From positions 1 through 8,359 of the forward strand of contig WQVB01000046.1 in assembly GCA_009781815.1 (NCBI GenBank): DNA of 8,359 nucleotides, in the 5' to 3' direction. Shown in pieces: positions 1 to 6,798 of this stretch (position 1 is its first letter; every line of letters begins with the position of its first letter). The translations under genes and the position numbers were made by a program. Origin of the DNA: Defluviitaleaceae bacterium (GTDB lineage: Bacteria; Bacillota; Clostridia; Lachnospirales; WRAX01). The notes beneath the pieces were generated by a model. It was not told the DNA's origin and did not search any database. It saw only the letters and a program-made list of their open reading frames with translations.

Positions 1-921
1 CCACTTGCCCTTGCTGGCCGTGTGTTGCTTAAGGGAGGCAGCTTTTTAACCCCTGTTGAAAAGTTTATTAACATCAACAAGCCCCTTGTCGTAATCCCCT
101 CTTTGGCTATACATTTAAACCGAGAGGTTAACCAAGGGTTTAAAATAAACCCTCAAAGCGACACCTTGCCCTTGGCGGCTATGGTTAATAGTGAGCTTGA
201 AAAAGACGGCTATTTGCTAGGGCTTTTAACATTAGAGCTAGGGTGTGATGTAGGGGAAATTTTAGATTTTGATTTGACCCTTTATGAATATGCTAAAGGT
301 GAGCTTGTAGGGCGTGAGGAGGAGTTTATCTCATCCCCAAGGCTTGACGACCTTTGGATGGTGTGGGCTGGCTTGCAAACTATTAAAAACGCCTCACCCG
401 CCCCATTTACCCAAATTTTATATTGCCCTGATAATGAAGAGATAGGCTCTTTAACAGCCCACGGGGGTGAGTCTCGCTTTTTGCTTTCCATTATCAAGCG
501 TATCACCAAAGAAAACCTTGAGGTGGCGTTGGCAAATACATTTGTTATCTCGGCAGATTTGGGCCATGCTACCAACCCAAACTATGCAGATAAAGACGAC
601 CCAACCACAAAATCCATTATGGGCGGCGGCGTGCTTTTAAAATACTCCGCCATGCAAAAATATGCTACAAACGGCTACACCGCCGCTGTTTTTAAAGGCT
701 TATGTGAGGCAGCTTGCGTGCCTTGCCAAGGGTATATCACGAGGTCTGATGTGCAAGGGGGCTCTACCATAGGGGCTATGATGGCGGCAAACATGGGTAT
801 AAAGGTTGTAGATATGGGCTTGGCCGTGCTTGGTATGCACTCTATAAGAGAGCTTGGTGCGGTTGTGGATAATGAGTATGTTTTGAAGCTTTTTAAAGCG
901 TTTTTTTCGACTCAAATATAA
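1..921 (+). CDS. M18 family metallo-aminopeptidase (aspartyl aminopeptidase type), 5'-truncated
   Basis: This is the C-terminal part of a cytosolic dinuclear-zinc aminopeptidase of family M18, which removes N-terminal residues from peptides. The frame is open from base 1 (PLALAGRV, as in the family's 'DRPLxLAGRV' block), so the GTG at 22 is internal and the true start lies upstream. Counting residues from that GTG codon, I see the NREVNQG block (33-39), LDD (108-110, probable bridging metal Asp), DNEEIGS (137-143, with the catalytic and metal-binding Glu pair), SADLGHA (178-184, metal Asp), RSDVQGGSTIG (231-241) and the closing GMHSIRE (271-277, metal His). All C-terminal metal ligands expected for M18 are present; the N-terminal ligand His lies outside the window. 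The end, KLFKAFF, is normal for the family, followed by TAA. The next gene is 271 nt away, so it is probably a separate transcription unit. Which N-terminal residue it prefers cannot be told from this sequence. Confidence 0.93.
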   Translation, partial: PLALAGRVLLKGGSFLTPVEKFININKPLVVIPSLAIHLNREVNQGFKINPQSDTLPLAAMVNSELEKDGYLLGLLTLELGCDVGEILDFDLTLYEYAKGELVGREEEFISSPRLDDLWMVWAGLQTIKNASPAPFTQILYCPDNEEIGSLTAHGGESRFLLSIIKRITKENLEVALANTFVISADLGHATNPNYADKDDPTTKSIMGGGVLLKYSAMQKYATNGYTAAVFKGLCEAACVPCQGYITRSDVQGGSTIGAMMAANMGIKVVDMGLAVLGMHSIRELGAVVDNEYVLKLFKAFFSTQI

Positions 922-961
922 GGGGCGGTAAGCCACGCCTTCATTGATAAACTATCCCTTC

Positions 962-1100
962 CGTCATTAGACTTGTAGCGAAACGAACCCAAGCGTCGTC
1001 ATCCCGTGCTTGACACGGGATCTATGTATGATAGTGCAACCCCAACTAAGCCTGCCCTGCCCCAAGTATATCCCGTGTCAAGCACGGGATGACGGCTAGG
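962..1100. repeat. Nested palindromic intergenic repeat, copy 1 (MITE/REP-like)
   Basis: Two perfect 25-nt inverted arms lie at 997-1021 and 1070-1094. Each arm is itself a hairpin, CCCGTG-CTTGA-CACGGG or its complement, so the unit can fold as two small hairpins or one long one. The 48-nt spacer starts with a segment (GGATCTATGTATGATAG counted from the arm end, 1018-1034) identical to the copy at 8104-8120. A further 22-nt block (1044-1065) matches 8131-8152 at 18 positions by hand count. A left end, CGTCATTAGACTTGTAGC (962-979), matches 8043-8060 at 17 of 18. The right outer end seen in the other copy is absent here. It sits between the aminopeptidase stop and the DUF368 gene, so it could act as a terminator or mRNA-end structure. 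There is no ORF inside. Confidence 0.9.
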
Positions 1101-1192
1101 GGGGTTCAATCCCACAATGATGGGAGTGCGGAACGACGATGTGGATGCAGTTGTTCAATAGAGAAATATAAAATCAAGGAGTATAACCACGT

Positions 1193-2128
1193 ATGATTAT
1201 CAATTTTATTAAAGGTATTTTTATCGGCCTTGCCCTTGTTATACCTGGCCTTTCTGCCTCTACCTTTGCGGTGGTTTTAGGCATTTATGAAAAATTAATT
1301 GAAAGTTTAAACAGCTTTCGCAAGCAGGCAAAGCAAAGCCTTAAGTTTTTGTTGCCTATAGGGGCAGGTGCTGCTGCGGGCATTTTGGCATCTGTTGGCT
1401 TTTTATTGTTTGTTATCGATCGCTTCCCCATCCCTTCATATGCGTTTTTTATAGGGCTTGTTTTAGGCTCTATACCTGTTATATATAGAAGGATGAAGCC
1501 AGGGCTGCCGCAAAAGTTTAACTTTGTGTTTTTGGTGCTTGGCCTTGCTGTCATCCTCACTTTAAGCTTTTTTACCCCTACCACCGTTGAGGGGGAGTAT
1601 GGGGCGTATATCACATATATCACTAGCTTTGGCGAGGTGGCCATCATCTTTGCGGCGGGCTTTATAGCTTGCTTGCTCATAATGTTCCCTGGAGTTAGCG
1701 GGGCTATGATACTTATTTTAATTGGTCAGTTTGACACGGTATATGGTGCGGCGTCAAACTTTGCAAGCTCCATAATGATGACATTTCAAAGGCAAGAAGG
1801 GGCTTGGTATTTAGGCTTAAATGCTTTGCTTATCCTCCTTATCTTTTTTGTGGGGGCTGTTATCGGCCTTGTTATTGCTTCAAAGCTTATAGCTGCATTG
1901 CTTCAAAAACGAGAGCATACGGTGTATTTTGCCGTGATGGGCTTGGTTATTGGTGCGGTGTATATCTTGTTTAATATAGGCATACAAGACCCTATCGCCT
2001 ACACCTTCTCAAGAGGAGAGTTTTTGCCTATTTTGCGTGATGTGGCTCTTATCGCTTCTGCCATAGCTTTAGGATATATTTGCACAGGCCTGATGGGGCG
2101 TGGCGAGAAAAAAGGAGCTAAAGCATAA
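1193..2128 (+). CDS. DUF368 membrane protein, probable polyprenyl-phosphate translocase (PopT family)
   Basis: A 311-residue polytopic inner-membrane protein. The DUF368 signature occurs twice: near the N-terminus (LALVIPGLSASTFAVVLGIY, 13-32) and in the middle (IMFPGVSGAMILILIGQFD, 163-181). This pattern of two PG-x-S elements in an inverted-repeat fold is typical of the family. About eight hydrophobic segments are visible, among them roughly 51-75, 82-100, 110-127, 145-165, 205-231, 243-262 and 281-300, with a short basic C-terminal tail (GEKKGAKA). Members characterised in other bacteria (PopT) return undecaprenyl phosphate across the cytoplasmic membrane for wall-polymer synthesis; that role here is inferred from family. 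In the first element the usual PGxSGGT reads PGLSAST, a mild variation. The ATG has AAGGAG at 1176-1181, 11 nt upstream. The stop shares one base with the prmA start (TAATG), indicating one operon and translational coupling. Confidence 0.9.
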   Translation: MIINFIKGIFIGLALVIPGLSASTFAVVLGIYEKLIESLNSFRKQAKQSLKFLLPIGAGAAAGILASVGFLLFVIDRFPIPSYAFFIGLVLGSIPVIYRRMKPGLPQKFNFVFLVLGLAVILTLSFFTPTTVEGEYGAYITYITSFGEVAIIFAAGFIACLLIMFPGVSGAMILILIGQFDTVYGAASNFASSIMMTFQRQEGAWYLGLNALLILLIFFVGAVIGLVIASKLIAALLQKREHTVYFAVMGLVIGAVYILFNIGIQDPIAYTFSRGEFLPILRDVALIASAIALGYICTGLMGRGEKKGAKA

Positions 2129-3057
2129 TGGCCTCTTGGATGAAGATTAACATAAAGCTACAAAGCCCAGACCATATTGAAGAGACCTGTGGCATACTAG
2201 CTATCCATGATATTGAAGAAATCGAGATTATAGACCCAACTGAAAACTTACGCTTTTTAAACGAGGGTGAAGAGCATAATTGGGACTATGCTGAGGATGA
2301 TATTTTACATGCTAGAGGCCCTGTAGGTGTGCGGTTTTTCTTGTCTAAAGAAGAGGCGGAGGCAAAAATGCCAGCCGTGGTAGGGGCTTTGCAGGCTATA
2401 GAAGGTGTTGTGGTTGAGCAAGATTTGGTGGAGGATGACTGGTCTGAAGCTTGGAAGCAGCACTATAAGCCCTTTAAGGTAGGCGAAGGCATCATCATAC
2501 GCCCTTTTTGGGAGGATTATGACGCCAAAGATGGCGAGATAGTTTTTACTATAGACCCTGGCCATGTTTTTGGCACGGGGCAGCACCAAAGCACGTCTTT
2601 GTGCATTTGCCTTTTAGAGAAGCACTTGCAAAAGGGGGACGTTGCCTTTGATATAGGCTGTGGCAGCGGCATTTTGGCAACCATTGGGTTGCTGCTTGGG
2701 GCAAGCCACACAACGGCTATAGATATAGACCCAGCAGCAATCAAAATGACCAATATCAATGCAGAGCTTAACGGCATCGACAAAAGCAAAATAAATGCTT
2801 ATGTGCTTAACCCCCTAAGAGACCCTATGGAAGGCTGCTATGATGTGGTTGTGGCAAATATAGTGGCTGATGTTATAATCCCCCTAAGCCCCCTTGTGGC
2901 AAAGGTTATAAAGGCGGGGGGCAAGTTTATTTGCGGGGGCATTATAGACGATAGAGAAGAAGAGGTAACCCAGGCGTTGCAAGGGGCAGGCTTTGAGATT
3001 TTAGAGATTACAAAGAAGGATAATTGGCTGGCTTATGCATCGGTTTTTCGTGGATAG
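2128..3057 (+). CDS. prmA: Ribosomal protein L11 methyltransferase PrmA
   Basis: A cytosolic SAM-dependent class I methyltransferase that trimethylates ribosomal protein L11. At 309 residues it is full length. The N-terminal substrate-recognition domain (about 1-95) is followed by the DDWSEAWKQHYKPFKVGE linker block (103-120), which is highly characteristic of PrmA. The catalytic domain shows DPGHVFGTGQH (143-153), SAM motif I DIGCGSGIL (175-183), the acidic motif II AIDIDP (197-202) and the PrmA-specific NIVADVI (234-240). The ATG overlaps the preceding stop by one base, with AAAGGAG at 2111-2117. Its last codons contain the rsmE start, a 23-nt overlap. The prmA-rsmE pair is common in Bacillota. 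I see no missing catalytic residue. Confidence 0.97.
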   Translation: MASWMKINIKLQSPDHIEETCGILAIHDIEEIEIIDPTENLRFLNEGEEHNWDYAEDDILHARGPVGVRFFLSKEEAEAKMPAVVGALQAIEGVVVEQDLVEDDWSEAWKQHYKPFKVGEGIIIRPFWEDYDAKDGEIVFTIDPGHVFGTGQHQSTSLCICLLEKHLQKGDVAFDIGCGSGILATIGLLLGASHTTAIDIDPAAIKMTNINAELNGIDKSKINAYVLNPLRDPMEGCYDVVVANIVADVIIPLSPLVAKVIKAGGKFICGGIIDDREEEVTQALQGAGFEILEITKKDNWLAYASVFRG

Positions 3058-3757
3058 TGTAGATATTAGAAGCAATCAAATAACCCTTGATGGAGAAAAT
3101 GCAGCCCACGGCAATGTTTTACGCCTTCATATTGGCGAAGAGATAACCATATGTAGCCATAGGGTGGATTATAATTGCAAGGTAAAAAGCATCACTAAAA
3201 GCGAGGTTGTGGCTGATGTGGTTGATGCAAAGCCTAACGAAAACGAGATGCCAGCCCACATCACCCTTTTTCAAGCCCTTCCTAAGGGTGATAAAATGGG
3301 GGATATTATAGAGCGAAGCATTGAGCTTGGCGTTGCTCAAATCACCCCTATTATTACATCTCGATGTATCTCTCGCCCTAAAGAGGCAGAGAGGGCAAAA
3401 AAGGTTGCCAAATGGCAAAAAAACGCCGAGGCGGCTGCAAAACATGCCCATAGGGGTTATGTGCCTAAAATAGGCCATATAATATCTCTTGAAAAAGCTG
3501 TGGAGATGGCAAAGGGTATGGATGCAGCCTTTGTGTGCTATGAGGGAGAGCAAGACGCCCGTTTTGGTGATATATCAACAAAAGCTACAATAGGTATTTT
3601 TGTAGGCAGCGAGGGTGGCTTTTCGACGGAAGAGGTTGAGAGCTTAAAAACTAACAATATCACCCCAATCACCCTTGGCAGGCGAATATTGCGAGCAGAA
3701 AACGCCGCCGCTGTTGCCTTGGCATATATAAATTTTTTGATGTTTCATAAAATTTAG
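3035..3757 (+). CDS. rsmE: 16S rRNA m3U1498 methyltransferase RsmE
   Basis: A SPOUT-superfamily methyltransferase that methylates N3 of U1498 in 16S rRNA, acting on assembled 30S subunits. The 240 residues have a PUA-like N-terminal domain (MHRFFVDS to about 70) and a knotted SPOUT domain with LFQALPKGDKMGDIIERSIE (78-97), a KWQKNAEAAAKHAHRG helix (126-141), the SAM-binding loop IFVGSEGGFSTEE (188-200) and LGRRILRAENAA (214-225). The ATG at 3035 is preferred because RsmE proteins usually begin M-x-R-F-F. It lies inside prmA, with GAAGGA at 3015-3020 at a rather long 14-nt spacing, so coupling to prmA translation is likely. In the last motif the usual LRTETA-type sequence is LRAENAA, replacing a generally conserved Thr with Asn. 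The gene appears to end the first operon. Confidence 0.96.
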   Translation: MHRFFVDSVDIRSNQITLDGENAAHGNVLRLHIGEEITICSHRVDYNCKVKSITKSEVVADVVDAKPNENEMPAHITLFQALPKGDKMGDIIERSIELGVAQITPIITSRCISRPKEAERAKKVAKWQKNAEAAAKHAHRGYVPKIGHIISLEKAVEMAKGMDAAFVCYEGEQDARFGDISTKATIGIFVGSEGGFSTEEVESLKTNNITPITLGRRILRAENAAAVALAYINFLMFHKI

Positions 3758-4019
3758 CCCTATATATAAGTGTATGGATATAGCTGTTTAGCTCAAAAAC
3801 ACCCATACCTCCACGGCTCTTCGCTCTAATGTGGAGCCTGCCATCAGCCCTCGGTCTCCCTGCTGCCCCCCAATCAAGTTGAGGGCAGGCTCCAGCAGAA
3901 GGGTAAGGCTTGGCTTAGGATGATGGTAGGGGGTAGCTTCATTATAAATATTAGGGGAGCTTTGAAAGCAATAAGGGAGAAAATATTAATTACGAGAATT
4001 ATAAACAAGGAGATGGAAG
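3758..4019. other. Non-coding intergenic region with competing inverted repeats
   Basis: No credible ORF on either strand. The clearest structure is the 11-nt perfect inverted repeat TGGAGCCTGCC (3832-3842) and GGCAGGCTCCA (3884-3894), with a 41-nt loop. The same left arm can instead pair upstream: CTCCAC (3809-3814) with GTGGAG (3831-3836), or GGCTC (3815-3819) with GAGCC (3834-3838). These folds are mutually exclusive. No T-run follows the long stem, so it is not a standard terminator for rsmE. It may be an untranslated leader structure of the second operon, a processed mRNA end, or a decayed repeat; the sequence does not decide between these. Confidence 0.5.
3962..3989 (+). promoter_or_regulatory. 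Candidate sigma-A promoter for the second operon
   Basis: TTGAAA (3962-3967) and TATTAA (3984-3989) are separated by 16 nt in an AT-rich stretch just upstream of the gene at 4020, whose AAGGAG site lies at 4007-4012. Matches to the -35 and -10 consensus are partial and the region is AT-rich, so chance is a serious alternative. An operon start is expected here because the 262-nt gap separates two compact gene clusters. Confidence 0.3.
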
Positions 4020-4809
4020 ATGGATCAAACATTTGGCGAAAAAATTGGAGAATTTGAAACAAAAGGCCGCAATATAGCTGTTGTGCGTGTTGTGCTTGCC
4101 CTAGGGGCTGTCGCCCTTGTGGTTTTGGGACTAGAGGTTATGTTTGACTTTTTTGGGTGGATAACATTGGATGATGCCCCAGCTTTTCTTCCTTATATCT
4201 TTTTTGCAGCTGCTGTGGGTCTTGTAGCGGTTATGTTTGTGTTTAAAAGCCAAACCGTAAAGATATTTGAAGGCGGCTTCACCTTTGAAAAGGGCAACAA
4301 TATAGATAAAATCTCTTTTGGGGATGCTAAAGGCATTATAGATACGGATGTAATAGAAGATAGTGTGATAGGTCGAGCTACGCATCACTTCACCACTAAG
4401 AGAAATGCCCAAAAAGGCATATTTTTGAGAGGGGTAACGGTACAAACTAAAAACGGCAGAAAAATGGGTATTGTAAATACCGCAGGCTATGCCCTTTACA
4501 ATGCATTTTTAGCATATACTTTTAGAGATATTACTATAGATAATTTGCAAGATTTAAATATATCTTTTGGAGACGATCTTAGCTTTAAAGATAGGCATTT
4601 TGTGCTTGATACCAAAAAGCATCAAAAGCAGGTGCATTATAGCCAAATTACATAATGTAGATTTTGATGATGACGTAAACGCTACACTTTTTGCAGTTGG
4701 AGAAGATGGGCAAGAGAAGGCGGTTATACACGCCCTTATCCACCCCGTTATGAATGTGGACTTAATGTTATATATTATAGAAAATTTTGGGAGCAAAAAA
4801 GGAGAATAG
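4020..4809 (+). pseudogene. Two-helix membrane protein with PH-like units, frameshifted paralogue of the gene at 4812
   Basis: I do not recognise a named family. The frame from ATG 4020 (AAGGAG at 4007-4012, 7-nt spacing) runs 211 residues to TAA at 4653-4655. It has two hydrophobic helices (about 23-48 and 58-76), then a beta-rich unit and the start of a second one. It parallels the downstream gene throughout: MDxTFG at the start, VKIFEGGFTFEKGN versus VTIFEKGVVLEKRN, and KHQKQVHYSQI versus KHQKQVHLSQI. The missing C-terminus lies in another frame, ending VMNVDLMLYIIENFG before TAG at 4807-4809, and matches the paralogue's TNIDSLIYIIDNFT. Removing one base at about 4653 restores a single 262-residue frame reading SQITNVDF, which aligns without gaps to the paralogue's SQISSIKF. 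Possible causes are a real one-base insertion, a sequencing or assembly error, or recoding; there is no homopolymer or slippery site to favour recoding. If the shift is real, the first unit may still be made as a truncated protein. Confidence 0.72.
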
Positions 4810-4811
4810 AA

Positions 4812-5651
4812 ATGGATTACACATTTGGAAAGCAACTAGAGCAAATCGAAACAAAAACAGGCAAGGTTATAGGGCTACGTGTTTTGTTTGCCTTTGCGGC
4901 CATTATATTTTTACTTACAGCATTGGGCATTACATTTAACTTTCAAGACATGAACCCAGCACACGACCCTATACCAGTGCCTTTATTGGTCATCATATAT
5001 GTTGCCGCAGCCCTTATGGTTGGGGTGTTTGTACTTGTAAAAAAAGAAACTGTAACCATTTTTGAAAAGGGTGTTGTGCTTGAAAAACGCAATAAAGAGA
5101 CGAGGATAGCCTTTGATGAGATAGAAAGCGTTATAGACGCAGGGGAGCTTGACAGCTCGGGGGCTGCTGCTTGGGCTATAGGCGGCCTTGTTGGCTTTCT
5201 TGTGCATGAGGCAGTTACGGGGGGCAGCGGCACCTCTGCCAAAAAGCTTAATAAGAGAAAAAACACAAAGAACCGCACCATTACCCTAAACATGAAAGAA
5301 GGCAAAAACCACACTATATTAAGAAATGCTGGCAGCAGCCTTTCTGCTGCTATTGCGGCCTATACCTTTGAGGGGGTTACGGCTGAAAACATAAACCAGC
5401 TAGACATCAGCTTTGGCAAAGAGCTTGAGTTTAGCCAGGGGTATTTTAAGCTTGAAACAAGAAAGCATCAAAAACAAGTGCACCTTAGCCAAATTTCAAG
5501 TATTAAATTTGCAGATGGGTCTGCCGTGCATTTTTTCTCTCTTGATAGCTCAGGGGAAGAGGTGCCAGTGATGATTGCCCGCTTATCACCTTTAACAAAT
5601 ATAGACTCCCTTATATATATTATTGATAATTTTACAAAAAAAGCGGTGTAG
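4812..5651 (+). CDS. Uncharacterised membrane protein: two N-terminal helices and tandem PH-like units
   Basis: A protein of 279 residues with no function assigned here. Two hydrophobic helices (about 21-42 and 56-76) anchor it, leaving the rest probably cytoplasmic because Lys/Arg flank the second helix (LVKKE). The remainder looks like a tandem duplication. KGVVLEKRNKETRIAFDEIE (86-105) resembles QGYFKLETRKHQKQVHLSQI (199-218), sharing G-x-x-x-LE-x-R, a basic turn, and a closing (E/Q)I-x-S. Each unit ends in a helix-like stretch (AAIAAYTF; IDSLIYIIDNF). This strand pattern suggests bacterial PH-like folds, an inference without a search. A Gly/Ala-rich insert (112-143, WAIGGLVGFLVHEAV) is lacking in the upstream paralogue and could be a third membrane-contacting segment. 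AAAGGAG (4798-4804) lies 7 nt before the ATG. The gene starts 2 nt after the preceding stop and ends 1 nt before the nifS GTG, so all are probably co-transcribed. Confidence 0.85.
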   Translation: MDYTFGKQLEQIETKTGKVIGLRVLFAFAAIIFLLTALGITFNFQDMNPAHDPIPVPLLVIIYVAAALMVGVFVLVKKETVTIFEKGVVLEKRNKETRIAFDEIESVIDAGELDSSGAAAWAIGGLVGFLVHEAVTGGSGTSAKKLNKRKNTKNRTITLNMKEGKNHTILRNAGSSLSAAIAAYTFEGVTAENINQLDISFGKELEFSQGYFKLETRKHQKQVHLSQISSIKFADGSAVHFFSLDSSGEEVPVMIARLSPLTNIDSLIYIIDNFTKKAV

Positions 5652-5652
5652 T

Positions 5653-6798
5653 GTGATTTACCTAGACCACGCCGCCACCACAAAACCAAGCCAAGCTGCC
5701 ATAGATGCATTTAACCGCTCTATAGGCAGTTTTGGCAACCCTTCGTCTCTACACCAAATGGGTATTGATGCTGAAAAAGAGATGACCTTTGCTAGGCAAT
5801 CTATAGCTGGCATAATAGGGGTTAGCCCTAAAGAGATATACTTTACCAGCGGCGGCACAGAAGCTAACAATATGGCTATTTTTGGTGGGGCAAAGCTGAC
5901 CCGTGGTAAGAGGATTATAACCACCAAAGCTGAGCATTCATCTGCCATTGAGCCTTTAAAGAGGCTGGCAGATAAAGAGGGATTTGAGCTTTACTTTTTG
6001 AATCTAAACACAGGTGGTGGCATTGATATTGAAGAGCTGGAGGAAGTCCTAAAAGAGCCAACATGCCTTGTATCCATCCACCATGTTAATAGCGAGACAG
6101 GGAGCGTTCAAAATATAGAGGCTATTGGCTGTGCCCTGAAAAAAGCAAGCCCAGCCACTATGTTCCACGTGGATATAGCCCAATCTTTTTGCAAGCTGCC
6201 TATTGATGTCAAAAAAGCACAAATAGACCTTGCGGCTATGTCAGCTCACAAGGTTGGTGGTTTTAAGGGCTGCGGGGCTTTGTATATTAGAGAAGGCCTT
6301 TCGATCCCTCCGCTGTTTTATGGTGGCGGGCAAGAGGGTAATATTAGAAGTGGCACGGAGAATGTGGCGGGCATTGCCGCTTTTGGGGCGGCTGCTTTAG
6401 ATTTTTGGGGCAAGCATCGAGAAAATTTTGACCATACTTTAAGCTTGAAGTCCGCCTTTATTGGGACTTTAGAGGGCATTGGAGATATACAAATAAATGG
6501 AGGTCGCACAAGCCCTTATATTCTAAACATTAGCATTAAAGGTATCAAACCTGAGGTGCTTTTAAATGCTTTGTCGGCAGAGGGGGTCTACATCTCTTCA
6601 GGCTCGGCTTGTGCATCAAATAAAAAACAAAAAAATGCCCACTCTAGCGTGCTTATGTCTTATGGATTTTCTAAGGAGATAGCGGAGACGGCTGTTCGTT
6701 TTAGCTTTTCGCCAGATAACACTTTGAATGAGATAAAAGAGGCAACGGACAAGCTTGCCGATTGTGTAAAATTTTTAAGGAGAACGACAAGAAGATGA
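5653..6798 (+). CDS. nifS: Cysteine desulfurase (NifS/IscS type), probable sulfur donor for ThiI
   Basis: A PLP enzyme that converts L-cysteine to alanine and carries the sulfur as an enzyme-bound persulfide in the cytosol. The GTG start at 5653 gives MIYLDHAATT, the standard beginning of the family; an upstream in-frame TTG at 5623 would add ten residues that overlap the previous gene and match nothing. Of 381 residues, key sites are TSGGTEANN (65-73), His95 stacking on PLP, HVDIAQSF (172-179, with Asp174 and Gln177), PLP-lysine Lys200 in SAHKVGGFKG, substrate-binding Arg232 in RSGTENV, and catalytic Cys320 in SSGSACASNKK. I see no clear Shine-Dalgarno sequence before the GTG, which begins one base after the preceding stop, so translation probably depends on reinitiation. 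The 3' end overlaps thiI by 4 nt. Adjacency to thiI suggests a dedicated donor like Bacillus NifZ rather than a general Fe-S desulfurase; no iscU-like scaffold is in the window. Confidence 0.95.
   Translation: MIYLDHAATTKPSQAAIDAFNRSIGSFGNPSSLHQMGIDAEKEMTFARQSIAGIIGVSPKEIYFTSGGTEANNMAIFGGAKLTRGKRIITTKAEHSSAIEPLKRLADKEGFELYFLNLNTGGGIDIEELEEVLKEPTCLVSIHHVNSETGSVQNIEAIGCALKKASPATMFHVDIAQSFCKLPIDVKKAQIDLAAMSAHKVGGFKGCGALYIREGLSIPPLFYGGGQEGNIRSGTENVAGIAAFGAAALDFWGKHRENFDHTLSLKSAFIGTLEGIGDIQINGGRTSPYILNISIKGIKPEVLLNALSAEGVYISSGSACASNKKQKNAHSSVLMSYGFSKEIAETAVRFSFSPDNTLNEIKEATDKLADCVKFLRRTTRR

Noticed and set aside
962..1094. CRISPR-like array
   Set aside because: There are only two inverted, not direct, arms and no regular spacer units.
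1097..1192. Promoter for the DUF368 operon near TATAAA at 1167-1172
   Set aside because: No acceptable -35 element lies at 16-18 nt upstream, so a call is not supported.
1285..1680. Minus-strand 131-residue frame opposite the DUF368 gene
   Set aside because: It is complementary to a well-supported membrane protein and shows no motif or ribosome site of its own.
3917..3933. Possible decayed third repeat copy (GGATGATGGTAGGGGG resembles GGATGACGGCTAGGGGG at 1087-1103)
   Set aside because: Only this short piece matches; no CTTGA-loop arm, spacer block or outer end is found beside it.
4567..4809. Separate small 80-residue gene starting at TTG 4567
   Set aside because: Its first 28 residues overlap the upstream frame and match nothing, while the remainder aligns with the C-terminus of the paralogue; it is the shifted 3' end of the broken gene.
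4943..5314. Minus-strand 123-residue frame opposite the intact membrane-protein gene
   Set aside because: The translation is a low-complexity Phe/Ser-rich shadow of a gene with clear homology to its neighbour.
5623..5652. N-terminal extension of the cysteine desulfurase from TTG 5623
   Set aside because: The ten added residues overlap the previous gene's coding end and precede the standard MIYLDHAATT beginning of the family.
6762..6794. Earlier start for thiI within nifS
   Set aside because: It would give an 11-residue extension without family support; AAGGAG at 6777-6782 points to the ATG at 6795.
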